NCBI RefSeq assembly: GCF_910592395.1
Contig: NC_088317.1
Span: forward strand, 5,954,001-6,018,000
Origin: Lineus longissimus
Lineage: Eukaryota; Nemertea; Pilidiophora; Heteronemertea; Lineidae
Length of the DNA: 64,000 bases
Reading direction: 5' to 3'
Position numbers and translations under genes: made by a program. The first letter of the stretch is position 1, and each line of letters starts with the position of its first letter. The notes beneath the pieces were generated by a model. The model worked only from the letters and a program-made list of their open reading frames with translations. It was not told the origin of the DNA and ran no database searches. Positions 9,664-21,744 of this stretch are shown in pieces.

Positions 9664-10091
9664 GTCATTTCATCATAAATTTCCTAAGTCCAACCAGGAA
9701 ATTCCATCGCTGACGTCATAATAATGGTATTCCTAAAACTATTTTTAGACCTCATTTAATATTCATTAGATTTTCCTGAGCGTACGCGAACTACTGCGGA
9801 TATAGCTTCTTCCTAGAGCGAATAGGCAAATATTTGACGGTCTGACTTGTTCATGTTGTGACGTCATGAGGTCACGTGACTTAGTGCGGGTTTTTCTTCT
9901 TCTTCTTCTTTTAAACTACTCTACTTCATTAATGAAGGTTGTGGCAGTTGGACAGTTTGCCCATGCACGGAGGGAAGGGTAAACGTGTTTTAAAAGTCGA
10001 TGCAATGTCCAAATTAACAATTAACGTGTGGTAAATAGTTCATAATGACGTAAGTGGTGCTGGGGACATCATCGACGATTCTTCTCGTATA
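9664..10091. other. intergenic, one TTC run
   Basis: Contains a short (TTC)n run near 9895-9912 and otherwise nothing I can assign. Confidence 0.5.
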
Positions 10092-10985
10092 CTATTCACT
10101 CGTTGGTGTGCGTCTTGTGGCCAGCAGCTTGGTTTTGAACTGGTCCACATTTCCGCATTGCTCCGGATCGAATTGGAGTGCATTCCATTCTTTAATGGTT
10201 CTTGGGTAAAATGAGTGTTTTACGTAATCTTTGCTGCTTCCTATTGTTAGAAATGCCGAGTTGTGATGTTGTTTGTGGTGTCGTCTAGATGGTGTGAGAC
10301 GGTTTGTTGTGATGTCGACGGCTCCTGTTTTGATCTTGTATAGCATTGTTAGGCGATGTTCTTGTCTCCTTTGTTCGAGTGATGGCCATCCTAGTTCTTG
10401 CAGCATCGATCCTACACTAGACAGGTTTCTGTATCGGTTTGTTGTGTAGCGGGCAGCTCGTCGTTGTACCATTTCGATTTTCTTTATCTCCTTCTTATGG
10501 TAGGGACCCCAGATGGTTGGGGCGTACTCGAGTAGGGGGCGGACGAGGGCTTTGTAAGCTGTGGCCTTGAGTTCTGTGGAGTTCAGTTGCACATTTCTGC
10601 GGAGGAAGCCTAGAGTTCGGTTTGCCTTGTTAGTGATGGCGTTTATATGTGTTGCCCATGTCAGGTCGGAGGTGATGTTGGCTCCTAGATACTTGGCGCT
10701 GCTGACATGCTGGAGTGGGTGGCCGTGGAGGGTATAGTTCGATAGGATCGGCTTTCTCTTCCTGGTGATGGTCATGACTTGACATTTCTGGGGGTGGAAC
10801 TCCATGTCCCACCTGACTGCCCATTCTCCCAGTAGATCAAGGTCCTTCTGTAAGATTTGGGCGTCAGCTGGGGATGTTATAACCAGGTATACAATGGTAT
10901 CATCGGCGAAGAGTCGGACAGTGGCTGTTAAATTGTCTGCGATGTCATTGATATACATCAGAACGTCTTCGGCAGTTGGCCAGTC
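10092..10985 (-). mobile_element. 5'-truncated CR1-like LINE with open RT C-terminal half
   Basis: 288 open codons encode the second half of a non-LTR reverse transcriptase: LMYINDIADN at the start, the catalytic RLFADDTIVY, then FHPQKCQVMTITRK, AKYLGANITSDLTW, ANRTLGFLRRN, LVRPLLEYAPTIWGPY and VQRRAARYTTNRY. This order and these motifs match CR1-type elements, which move by target-primed reverse transcription. Coding begins abruptly at YINDI (about 10985), a normal 5' truncation. No stop or frameshift breaks the remaining frame, so the insertion may be young. It is not autonomous. Confidence 0.85.
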
Positions 10986-11301
10986 TGACGCGATTAAAAC
11001 AGCGATTTTATAATAAATCTATTCAAATATAGAAAATTTGAGCTTTACATTTGTGATCAACAATTAAAAACGGACGTATTTCCGCAAAGTTGTAAATCAC
11101 ATCATAGTATCACTTTAAGATTAAATTGTTTATTAATAAATGAAATTTTATTTCTTAATAACAGGATTTTTCCCAATTCTTCTTTCTGGTAGAATCACCC
11201 ATTTTATAGGTTCCTGCCACCTATCAAGTAGCCGCCAGACTGGTGTAGTTCTTTGAACTCTGGAAACCAGTATTGTCCAATTCCAGCAGTGTACAATTCT
11301 T
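10986..11301. other. AT-rich intergenic stretch, nothing recognised
   Basis: No gene or repeat visible. Confidence 0.45.
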
Positions 11302-11640
11302 TCAACACCGAACATTGGTGTTCAGCCTACCCCCTATTTGAGGGTTCACTGACTGGTACACCCTCTGCACTGCTACACTTTCAGCGGATCCCCTAAGTGA
11401 GTGTTCATGGATAGGGACACCGTCCAACAGTGTTGTGAACACCGAAAATGAGTGTTCATCAATATTATAAATCGGTGTCCCTGAAAATGAACACCACATG
11501 TCGGTGTTCAATGAACACCGAGAAGAGGTGCAACCCCTACACCGAAAATCGGTGAGGGGCACTAAGTAACCCTGATTTTCAGTGTTCATTGAACACCCAT
11601 TTTCAGTGTAACTGTTACACCACTTTTATACTGTGTTGAC
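11302..11640. repeat. cluster of short GGTGTTCA/TGAACACC repeats
   Basis: Many imperfect copies of ACACCGAAAATGAGTGTTCA and its reverse complement follow one another, for example near 11308, 11440, 11500 and 11580. They occur in both orientations, so the stretch can fold into several alternative hairpins. An open minus-strand frame of 95 codons across it only reflects the repeat. Confidence 0.6.
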
Positions 11641-11709
11641 AGCTAGGATCTCGAATGTGGACAGCGAGGCATTCTGGATTCCTTCTGGGACCAATCCTTC
11701 AAATTTGCA

Positions 11710-11845
11710 CTGACATATGCGTGTATAAACGAGAGAACCCTTCAAAAGAATTGATATATATCGTCAGATGAAATGCCACATTTTCATGAAGCAGGTGGTT
11801 CTTAAGTTGTCAATATTTCGACAGAGAAACCTGAACCATTGCCAG
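11710..11845. repeat. dispersed repeat R1, second copy
   Basis: Shares CGAGAGAACC, TTTCATGAA and TGTCAATAT-type blocks in the same order with 8220-8330. Confidence 0.5.
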
Positions 11846-12339
11846 CTGGGATGCGAGGCATTCTGGAGACTTTCTGAGGTCAATCCTTTGTCCATAATTG
11901 CTACAATATATACGTGTACATTTGTAGATTTGTAGAGACCCAGGGGGAGATGTTTAGAGCCCTTTCGATGAATTTTATTCAATACATACCACTAGATGAC
12001 GCCACCTTTCGTACCACACATGTCCCTGAAATAGTGTAAACTTGGCCCAAAATATAGGCCTGATGTGGATCAAGTTCACCTGGTCATAGAGTGGTGGAAA
12101 AATTTTTTTCCGTAAGGCAACCACCATGTGGCCAGGCGAATATGAGATTTAGACCAAATTAAAAAAAAGGATTTTGCGGCTTTTCATTGATCGAATTTGA
12201 CTTGAAGTGAAACTACAGTAATTCACTGTCGCGCAACTTAAGCCAGACACAGGCTCGCCTCGCAGATTGAAGGTATGTTGCATATTGTGTGGTTGATCGT
12301 TTAGGTCATAACTGCCACACCCTACACATGTTAAGGTAA

Positions 12340-12775
12340 GTAGTGACCCAGAAGTATTAAGGTAGCAGGAAGGGTTGGGCGTTTGTGGTTTCTGAGTCTG
12401 AGGGGGTTGGTGTCTGTTGACTGTGCTTTAAGAGAGACTAGGCATGGCGCCAGTCTCTCTTAAAGCACAGTCAACAGGCATTTGGTCTCAGTATTTGGGT
12501 AAGTACAGAATCAAGCCAGCTCAGAGAGCAATGATTGAACGATGCTGTGGACAAGTCCAAGGATACTGCATCAGTCACGACCAACTTCTCATCAGAAAGC
12601 GTCACCACCAGCATATTCAATGTTCAGTTCCAACCTGTACCAGTCCAATGCACGCCTGTCATGGTCAGCAGTGGTCAGCTTAGCGCGATATGGAACATTC
12701 TTCCGAAACTCAAGCGAGGGAAGTCTGCTCATTAGCATATCTCGCGCACTGCTCCTTCTGGTCAAACATCGTAGT
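12340..12775 (+). repeat. dispersed repeat R2 with an internal hairpin
   Basis: About 430 bp that reappears in reverse orientation at 31033-31330 and 31663-31815. A near-perfect hairpin with 25-bp arms lies at 12415-12439 and 12452-12476 (TGTTGACTGTGCTTTAAGAG and complement) around a 12-bp loop. Three overlapping frames of 66-79 codons are open in both copies, but none looks like a known protein. Probably a non-autonomous element. Confidence 0.6.
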
Positions 12776-13649
12776 TAAATCGTAATGGAAAACGTCTGGC
12801 TTCTCGCCAGACTAATAAATGAAGAACTAATAGGTAAATCACTTCTACCTGCGCGAGACTGCTGTGATAAAATTATCATTGCAGAGACTCCGGTGACGTA
12901 CACATATATTTTTTACAATCAAAAATGCCCTCAAAAGACGACATGGAATGATTATTTTATTGATATTTCCTACTATATACCTTCCAATTATCACTTTATA
13001 CAAATAGATCGGCGTTAGGTCGCATGCTTTTCTTTCCTGGTGACACTATAAAGCAAAATAGTTGCAACCCCGTAAATGCGCTATAAGTCCAATGATAAGT
13101 GACGGTGACCCGTTATAAATGTTTTGCCAGCTTCGATTTGGGCCCTTGCGTCAAGCAAAGCATTTAGGCCACTTTAAACAGATGTATTCGATACGGAAGA
13201 ATGTTTCCGCCGCGATGCTAAAGTGTGTCTGATCAAGGACTCACAACGAAAAAAAATAAAAAACGTACCTCATACTTACTGACTACTGATCGTGATAAGA
13301 CCACGACATTGGGCCAATTCTGGGAGTCGATATTGGCCAAATAACGTTTTGCTAATCGGCCCGATATCGGGCTGAATGGACCAAGAATAGGATAGCACTG
13401 GAGGTTATGAAAGCCGCTCTAGAATTCTGTTCAACATTATTTCATCTAGATGATTGTTACCAACCGATTGGAGGTACCGTCCCTTCCTCCCACCAAGTTT
13501 AGTGAGCCTAAGAGATATTAAGTGAAGGGTACCCCATCCAGGGTAGTTAAAAAAGCCCAAAGTCGTCCCACAAGTCGTCCTTCGTGAAGTGGCCGGTAGT
13601 GTTCCAAATAAGGCTCCATTTGTGGCTGGAGTCAAACGTGCGCAATAAA
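12776..13649. other. intergenic, nothing firmly recognised
   Basis: Several small frames (for example minus 13405-13635) show no motif. No RNA gene is seen. Confidence 0.4.
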
Positions 13650-13890
13650 CAATCCTTTACAATACAGAAAAATCAATTTCCCAACGGACGCCAGGTGGGT
13701 AATACTAGTACTGCCAGAATCGCCCTTCGAGTGTTGCTTTGAAAACGATCAGTTCTCGAATAATAGTTTAGATTTAACACTTATATTTCGCGTGATCGAT
13801 ACAATAGCACCGGTTTACAATTCAGTTATGTTGTGAAGGTCACTTTTCATGAAACGTGTGATCAGAAAAATATTCAAATGAGAAACCAGA
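13650..13890. repeat. dispersed repeat R1, third copy
   Basis: Shares GGTAATACTAGTACT and TTTTCATGAAAC-type blocks with 8110-8290 in the same order, with indels. Confidence 0.45.
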
Positions 13891-14054
13891 CTTTACATTT
13901 CAATATTGTTAGCTAAACATGTTTTTGTTCGTGAGCCCTCACATCCTAAGATCAGTTTTTTTACTCCTATACGTCATATCGACAGGCGGAGTATATTGAA
14001 AACCACTGGTGCCTCGATGGCGCTCCCATTAGAGTTGTCCTCTAAAGAGAACAG

Positions 14055-15286
14055 TTCTAAAATTCCAAAATCCCAGGCCAGGGTATATATCATAACAGTA
14101 AGTCATGTAATATGTCATGTCAACATGATATAAGCATATGCGTGATTACATGTCACTATGGTTTAAGTAAGGTGATGTCGTCATTTTCAGTGCTGTTTAT
14201 GGTTATAAATGACCAGAGGTATGCCAACAAAATGTAAGGTAGAATGGGGTATTTGTAGCCCCGGTTTATTTGTAGCCCCAGCATTGGGATATCAATCAAT
14301 ATCATAGGCAGGGGCTAAAATATTCCATTCTACCCTGTATCAACTGAATTGCAATGGAAAAATGTAGTCTGCCTGCAGTTTTGCAAAATGGATATGCCAG
14401 TTCTGTTGGCCATTGGCTGTGAAGTAATTTTTCAGGAGTTATCCGACATGACAATTTTGATTGCTGCCCTTGTTAATGGGGATGAATCAGTTGCGGATAT
14501 GTATAGCGAATTATTCGGATGTTTCTATACACCAAGAATTGGGAGAGATGTTGTCCAATTTCTGGTCCAGAAGCCGAGGTTTTTTTACGGTTTTTTTACG
14601 GCCGGTACGAAAGCCCAGTAGGTTCATTCGAACTCAAAATGCAATATCCAAAACTCGACGTGGCAGGTTTGATGCTTGCTTCGTGAATGCATCGACTGTA
14701 TGTGCGGTTAACGTCAAAAAAAACCTCGGCTTCTGGACCAGAAATTGGACAACATCTTTCCCAATTCTTGGTGTATAGAATCATCCAAATAATCCGCTAT
14801 ACATATCCGCAACTGATTCATCCCCACTGAAAAGAGCAGCAAAGGCTGCCTCATTAGCCTGTATCTCTTCTAAGGTGATAACCTGTGAGGTCATACCTCA
14901 CAGACATGGTGTTGGGTGAAGATTGGAACAGTTCCAGAATAGTTCAGACCTTTAGAATTGTTGAACAATACCGATAGATCAGGACAGTTCCAACAATACA
15001 AACGAGGGGAATGTTCTGTCACTGTTCCACAATAATACAGATCATAGAGACATAATGGTTATTGAAAAAAAAAAAAATCTCATTTTGACCAGCGTGGAGT
15101 TGCCTATTAACCTAAAATTACTACATGACAGAACGACCATGGTCATAGTAAATTATAAACTGACACACCTTCATCAAAGGGGGATTATTTTACCTATTAC
15201 AAAATTAAATCATGCCCATTTAACTGATCACCCTGCCTGTCAAATTAAATGATGTAACCTGGCCTGGCGCTTTCGGAATTTTAGAA
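14055..15286. mobile_element. nested element with about 28-bp imperfect TIRs
   Basis: Left end TTCTAAAATTCCAAAAT then CCAGGCCAGG; right end is the reverse complement with about five mismatches (CCTGGCCTGG then GGAATTTTAGAA). It interrupts the outer element exactly where the outer right arm is continuous. It contains the hairpin at 14470-14835 but no coding capacity. Confidence 0.55.
14470..14835. repeat. hairpin with about 110-bp arms
   Basis: Arms at about 14475-14590 and 14722-14830 are nearly exact reverse complements (left arm contains TTGGGAGAGATGTTGTCC). The loop has GTACGAAAGCCCAGTAGG and CTCGACGTGGCA blocks that recur at 17567-17610. Confidence 0.65.
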
Positions 15287-16564
15287 TGGTAGTTGATAAA
15301 GCTTGGAATCGGTGAAACCTTGGAACTAGTGATAAACCTTGGAATAGTCAGTACTAAACCGTGGAATCACTGTGCAAGTACCGCGTGAAATCGGGTGCGT
15401 TCCTTCCACGATTTATACCCTTCCAACTACCAATCTCGTCACAGCTGACTTTATTGATAGCAATTTGCCAGTAGTTCCAGAAACCACCTTTTTGTGGAGG
15501 ATGACGTCATCACGGAATGCATTTGAATGCATTTGAAATTCGTTGTTGTCGTTAAAATATAAACTTATATTCATGACGGGCCGCAATTGCAAATATCTAA
15601 TGATTTCTTTTCAATGAAAGCAAAAAAAAGGTTTTGTGATTGTTTTTTATTCTATATACTAAAATAAAACGTTTTTATTAGAAGAATCATTTTGTATATA
15701 TAATGCTCTGATTAAGCTTGGTAGACAGGACAAACATGCACACGGGAATCACTAAAAAATGTGTCCGCTAAGAACTGGTGACATCACGAAAAGATATCTA
15801 CATCCCTCGATGTGTACATGAAGATCGCTCACAGCGAAGGAATTTGTTCACATTTTTCATCTCCAAACCCGGCTAAAACCTTCGGTAATAAACCTTCATC
15901 TACGTTTCTTGTCATCTTTAAGATGATGTACGGACAAGTGCCAGCCGGTACTGCATGATGTAGTCAATCTTCTCTGTATCACCCTGTATGATCACACCGC
16001 TCCGTAGTTCAAATAGGCCCCGTGTGGTGGTGTAGTAAGCAGAGCGCTGATTGGTCCATATTATGGGTGTGTGGTGGGCGTGTCGTGACGTGCATGCCCA
16101 TATTTGGGAGATCAGTAATGTACACTGGAGGCGAGGTCTGACTGGGTTGTTCTAAAATATAGATTGTTGAATCGGATATGCGACTGATTTCTAAACTACC
16201 GTCAATTTCCGATCTGATCATGTAAAAATAATCTCCAAATATAAATTCATAACCACCTTAGGTTCCAATCGCATTATTTCATGTTTTTATGCATTTTTAG
16301 GACTGATTCCAAGGTTTATCACTGGTTCCAAGGTTTCACTGATTCAAAGCTTTATCAACTACCTTTAAGAACTGTTCTCTTCAGAGGACAACTCTAATAA
16401 GGCTTTAACACAGATTTTGTTGGAGTTGATGAGTTTGACATTAGCTGAATGGTCTGAACTTTGCGATTAGAGATAGGCGTTCGCGTTGGCGTATCGGGGA
16501 TTTGCGAAAACTCCCTATTGTCGATATGAGGTACAAATAGACCATTTTGTGCACATGGTATCGG

Positions 16565-17510
16565 GTATGGCAAGCCAAAGCGGAATTTATTCAAGACTTT
16601 AGAATTACCATTCAAGAAGTTAAATATAAGTTCAAAAAGGAAATATATGTTCAAGACTAAAATATGTTCAACCTTGAATCAAATGTTTTCAACCTTGAAT
16701 AAAATATGTTCAACCTTGAATAAAATATGTTCAACCTTGAATAAAATATGTTCAACCTTGAATAAAATATGTCCAACCTTGAACAAAATATATTCAACCT
16801 TGAACAAAATATATTCAAGACTCACGTGACCATATTCAAGACGCACGTGACCACAAAATTGATGACGTAGAGCGTAGAATCTGTGGTACTTCTGATGCGT
16901 TCTGTTTCACGACATGATTGATTGCCTGTATAGCCTAAACACTCAAACATGTCAAAAGACAACGAGAATCCGATACAGTGGTGTCGGCCTTAAGAATGAA
17001 AGGTGAGAGGCATTGCGCATTTTGAACCTATAATTTGCCTGATATGTCTGTGAAACATGTATCGACTCTGACATTCACTCGGCATCCATGTCATGATGTG
17101 TAGGATTACAGTACATGTCGGGTGTAGGCGGCTAGGTACGTGTACAACCATGTGTCAAAACCTCGTGCGAACAATTCGAGCTCCGAAACGCAACACAAGT
17201 ACCATGGGTTCGGGAAAGTCCGGACGCGGGTTCGGGAAAGTCGGTAAAGCATCAAAACATGAGCAACTACGTCATCAATTTTGTGGTCACGTGCGTCTTG
17301 AATATGGTCACGTGAGTCTTGAATATATTTTGTTCAAGGTTGAATATATTTTGTTCAAGGTTGAACATATTTTATTCAAGGTTGAAAACATTTGATTCAA
17401 GGTTGAACATATTTTAGTCTTGAACATATATTTCCTTCTTGAACTTATATTTAACTTCTTGAATGGTAATTCTAAAGTCTTGAATAAATTCCGCTTTGGC
17501 TTGCCATAAT
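16565..17510. repeat. foldback element with 21-bp tandem repeats in its arms
   Basis: Arms at about 16565-16870 and 17267-17510 are reverse complements. Each outer part carries ATTTATTCAAGACTTTAG. Each inner part carries tandem copies of a 21-bp unit, AAAATATGTTCAACCTTGAA plus T, with about seven copies left and four or five right. The unequal copy number shows slippage after the arms formed. The centre (about 16870-17267) is unique and has no gene. Several frames are open over it and are only products of the repeat. Confidence 0.75.
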
Positions 17511-19240
17511 CGGGCCCCATCTCTACGGCCGAGTTCGGGCGCGCAGAGTCGGACCGGACCCGCGGATCGGTACGAAAGCCCAGTAGGTTCATACGAAACT
17601 CGACGTGGCACGTTGGATGCTTTCTAATTTGAAAATATTATTTTACTATTTAGGTTAAACGATGAGGTTTGAATAATGAATGTTTCTTTTTCAGTTAGCC
17701 TTCTGGGCTATTGTATCCCCGATTTACCTCTCATGACGTCATTTTTAACCTAATTTACCATGCGGATTCGCCCCTCAAAAACTAACTTGATCAGTGCTTA
17801 TCAGTGCCTTGGCGTATATCCAAATAAATACCACACCACAAATACTGATGGCTTATATCGATCACGGACATCCACATAGCAGCACTATTCGTAGCGGAAT
17901 AAAATAACGGTTTTATGTTTTTCAAATCGCTTTTGATAAAAATCATTAGGTAATCATTGTGTCCTACTTTCAGGCTTCATACATTTTTGAGTTACCCGAA
18001 CCAAAGGACCTTCTAGTGTGAAAGCTTTAGTAACGCTACAACACTACGTCAATGGCGCGCAAAAATAGATGTCAACAAGCTGGGGGAGTTTCTAAAGAAG
18101 GATGATTTCAGGAAAGACTTTGAAACAGATAGAGACGGCATTGGATTTGTTCCCTAGAAGCTGGACATACCATCCAATTTTTTTCCTTGTCTCATCGCTT
18201 CCCTGATGTCTTCCTCATTTCCTATGATGAGCAAAGCTTGGTTGATGGAGTTAGTTTTAGTGAGGTCTTGCTCGACGGTGATCGAGATTATGAGAAGTAT
18301 GTCTTGGAGGTGTACTGCAGCTCTAAAGAAGCGTGCCTGAAGCACTGCGCTTTCTATTACCAGAGCATGATTGAGAATCAGAAATATAAGAATGCGTTTT
18401 GTGAAACAGTATATCCATTATGTGTGGATGAAGGCTTTATTGGTGAAACACTAGAGAAGAATTTCGGTGTAGTACGGTATTTGTCACAGATAGAAAATAA
18501 TGCTTCTCGTTGTTTCTCCTATCTGCTCAACAAGAGTCTTCCAATGTCAGCTCACGTGTACAATCATATAACCTTAAGGTTTTCAAGCTTCTAAAGAATG
18601 CTATGTGTTGGCTTTTTGGCCAGCCGTAAACGGTTTATTGTAACCGCGAGATACGGAATGCGAAATCGCAAGATGCCAACCTAGGTGGGAGTATCAGCCG
18701 CCACAGAATGTATTGCAATTATGGAACATTAAAAGGCAAACATTCATGAGACCGAGGCTGTAGTACGGAGCTATCCTTATTTTGATTTACACTTCGATGC
18801 GGGATTTATTTGTCATTCATTGTATTGTCACAAACCAAATCCGTTCTCGCCGATTTTTTTCCGTTGACATTTCAGTGAGATTCCATACCTTCCGTGAAGC
18901 TAGTCTTTGATGTGTTATGATTTGCTCGGGTACGACGTGGCATTACTAGTATAATCAGAAAAAGCTAAACACGTTGATTGACAAACCATTGGAAATCCCC
19001 ACGAGTGTGGCTTTATAAACGACTTTCGGCCAACGTGCATACGATAAAGTAAAAATAACTCCACTAAGTCATGCCCATCACCGTATGTTATCAAGCTCTT
19101 GCACCAGCTCGTATACTGCATGCCGTGCCCCCTCGCGGTAGACGGGGAAAGGAAAGAAATTAATTAATCCACTATTTTGACCTTTTCAAAATAGTTCTTC
19201 AAAGTAAAAACGTCTCAGGGCAGAAGAGCCGGGGCGCCTG
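17511..19240. other. intergenic with one unexplained open frame
   Basis: 17567-17625 repeats blocks from the loop at 14600-14690. A plus-strand frame of 135 codons at 18187-18594 is cysteine-containing (for example SKEACLKHCAFYY and FCETVYPLCVDEGF) and starts with no strong context. I recognise no family, and a minus-strand frame overlaps its first part. The remainder shows nothing. Confidence 0.35.
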
Positions 19241-19924
19241 TATAGTACCCCCAGGTATATGGTCTGGCTTAACCCGCCGGCCATGAGGGAATTCCTTTAT
19301 GGCCCAGTGGTTGGCGCGTTGGCCCCAGAGTGGAAGTTAAGCAACGTTGAGCGCGGTCAACCTTTGGATCGGTGACCGGCGCGTACAATACATCTGGCAG
19401 ACCTTCCCACGCGATGCGAGCTCTGGATTTGTAGTTCGGTACTGAGACGCATGAAGCGCTAAGTAGGATCGAGGACGATCCATCTCTGTCCGAAGGGGGG
19501 AATGATGTATAGTACCCCCAGGTATATGGCACGGCTTAACCCGCCGGCCATGAGGGAATTCCTTTATGGCCCAGTGGTTGGCGCGTTGGCCCCAGAGTGG
19601 AAGTTAAGCACCGTTGAGCGCGGTCAACCTTTGGATCGGTGACCGGCGCGTACAATACATCTGGCAGACCTTCCCACGCGATGCGAGCTCTGGATTTGTA
19701 GTTCGGTACTGAGACGCATGAAGCGCTAAGTAGGATCGAGGACGATCCATCTCTGTCCGAAGGGGGAATGATTATAGTACCCCCAGGTATATGGCACGGC
19801 TTAACCCGCCGGCCATGAGGGAATTCCTTTATGGCCCAGTGGTTGGCGCGTTGGCCCCAGAGTGGAAGTTAAGCAACGTTGAGCGCGGTCAACCTTTGGA
19901 TCGGTGACCGGCGCGTACAATACA
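19241..19924. repeat. threefold tandem array of a tRNA/5S-like SINE unit
   Basis: Three nearly identical units begin at 19241, 19508 and 19773 (periods 267 and 265); the third stops after about 150 bp. Each unit has TGGCCCAGTGG followed by TTGGCGCG, which fits a tRNA-type A box. Downstream come GAAGTTAAGCAACGTTGAGC and TTGGATCGGTGACCG, which fit the A box and C box of the 5S rRNA internal promoter (compare GAAGCTAAGCAGGGTCGGGC and TGGATGGGAGACCG). It is therefore a Pol III-derived SINE-like unit, not a functional tRNA or 5S gene. Tandem head-to-tail arrangement is unusual for a SINE and suggests later unequal duplication. Confidence 0.65.
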
Positions 19925-20339
19925 GCGCCCCCTCATCAGATTCAGGAGGATGAATTAATACAACTGCTACGAGCTGAGATTATCGCTAAATTCCCTGAAA
20001 GTCAGTCGTGTGTTTGGACATAGTTGCATGTAGCCTTTGTATTGTCTTCGGCCCCACTTCCATTGAATAGTGAAGTTCACGGCAGTATCGGAAGTGGGGA
20101 TTGTCACGGTCCAGTGAAGTAGAAACAGTTGGGGCAGAAAATAATGATTACTCATTTCGCGATTTCTTATCTCGCGGTATTTAAAATGCCGCCGTAAAGT
20201 GTTTATTTTCGGTAATGTAAGACAAAAAAGATTTTTGGCGGATCTGACAAGAACTTGTTATTAATTGAAGTAGCTGTATGGGAATAAAAGGAAATCATCG
20301 AATTTTGGTCAATTCATGAATCCGGATAGAAATCGTAAT
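19925..20339. other. intergenic, nothing recognised
   Basis: No family-like frame or repeat. A short frame on the minus strand (19967-20155) shows no motif. Confidence 0.4.
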
Positions 20340-21077
20340 TTATATATATATGTTTATTTCGTACTGTAGTACAGAGAATTACAAAGATAGTGCAGATAAC
20401 AATCACGTGCAAGGTGCGAGTGCAAGATACAAAATCATAATACACACCCGAGACATAAGTACATAGAGATTTTTTAACCGGCGGAACACAAGTTCTATAT
20501 CAGAGGACAATTAACCCGTACATAAAAATACTAACAGTGCCTTAATTTCTTCTGTATTCAGAAAGTTCCAGCCTTCTTCACGCATAACCATTAATTCCCT
20601 AATCTGAGAAGCCACCATGTTTTGCCCGTTTCTATTATTTTCCCTGTTTAAATCCCTCAACATTGTCCTCAGATCTGGAACCTGATATCTACTCCAATTA
20701 TGATTGTTAGAAATAGAGGTAAAACTTTTCCCTATTGGCGACTTTAACCCCGAGGTGATTAACTGAACACTGACCCTAACGAACTTATTCTCTGAAACCC
20801 TGAATCCTTGTATAAACGTGACAAACCTTTTCTCGAGTTGTGACTTTATACAACAACCCTGCACAATATCTGGCAAGAGTACATTATGAGTACGGTATGG
20901 TAAAAATAATAATTGTCGGATACATTTCCGTCATGCAATATACAGTTCTTCCAAACACACCTGAGACAATTCCAATAATTGGTACCCATACAATGGCATA
21001 CAATAACATTTAAATAAACTGTAGCATGTCTGAAAATTTGCAAATCTAAATTGAGCTAGAAGTAGGTTAGTCCGCCT

Positions 21078-21744
21078 CTACAAATCGTTGACCATACACT
21101 GTACCCGTCTCATTCTTACATCACCCCCCAACAAAATGCCCAAATGAATTTCCTCCCTCGACAGGCGTACCATATTCCCTTGAAAAATTATCCCATCAGG
21201 TGGATCGTCACAACCAAATACTAAAAACCGGCTTTTTGTAGCATTAAAAACAATTTTGTACTGAAGAGAAAACTCGCTTGCAAAACCCAGCATCTTTCTC
21301 AATCCAAAGAATGACGGAGCTAACAGGATTAAGTCATCGGCATACGCAAATACACCACAAAATATGCTACCTACATAACAACCCACACCCGACCGAGACG
21401 AATAATTTCACGAAATGGCGGACACTATCAAACGCACGACTAGCATCAAGCATCATACAATATACATGAGTTTTACTACTGTTGTAGTATTCTATTACTT
21501 CGTTTACAACAGTGCTACAGGTAGCAGTGGAAAGTTCAGCTTTGAAACCGAATTGAGCATCAGCGGTATTTAACACAGCATCATATTTCTTCAAAAAAAC
21601 GTTGTCTAAAATTTTACCAATGATAATGCTAAGTGATATTCCTCTATAATTGTCAGATGAACTCAAGGATTTACGATTATTCTTCGGAATAGGTACCACC
21701 CTCGTCTTAGAAAAACTAGTAGGACAATATCCATGTGAGTCCAT
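21078..21744 (-). pseudogene. LINE RT core (two overlapping frames)
   Basis: Frame one (21367-21744) has fingers/palm motifs: VVPIPKNNRKSL, SDNYRGISLS, AQFGFKAEL and the first catalytic Asp in LDASRAFDSV. Frame two (21078-21386) has the second catalytic pair in FAYADDLILL and later NATKSRFLVF. The change of frame near 21370-21390 removes continuity between the two catalytic blocks. Confidence 0.82.

Larger units (their letters stand above)
14027..16403. mobile_element. inverted-repeat element with a nested second element
   Basis: The right arm (about 16303-16403) reads in reverse complement as TTAGAGTTGTCCTCTGAAG, AACAGTTCT, then TAGTTGATAAAGC and AACCTTGGAATC. On the left the same order is present but split: the first part at 14028-14057 and the second at 15288-15355. 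The intervening 14055-15286 is a later insertion with its own inverted ends. No transposase is seen. Confidence 0.6.

Noticed and set aside
13405-13635. Minus-strand 76-codon frame as a LINE C-terminus
   Set aside because: I could not match it to RT C-terminal motifs.
16650-17430. CRISPR-like regular repeats
   Set aside because: The 21-bp units are directly adjacent without unique spacers, are inverted on the other side, and the genome is eukaryotic.
18187-18594. 135-codon cysteine-containing frame as a gene
   Set aside because: No motif, signal peptide, splice support or codon pattern; a minus-strand frame overlaps. Left as unassigned.
19332-19400. Functional 5S rRNA genes
   Set aside because: Only internal promoter-like boxes match; the 5' and 3' strands that form helix I are not recognisable and the length differs.
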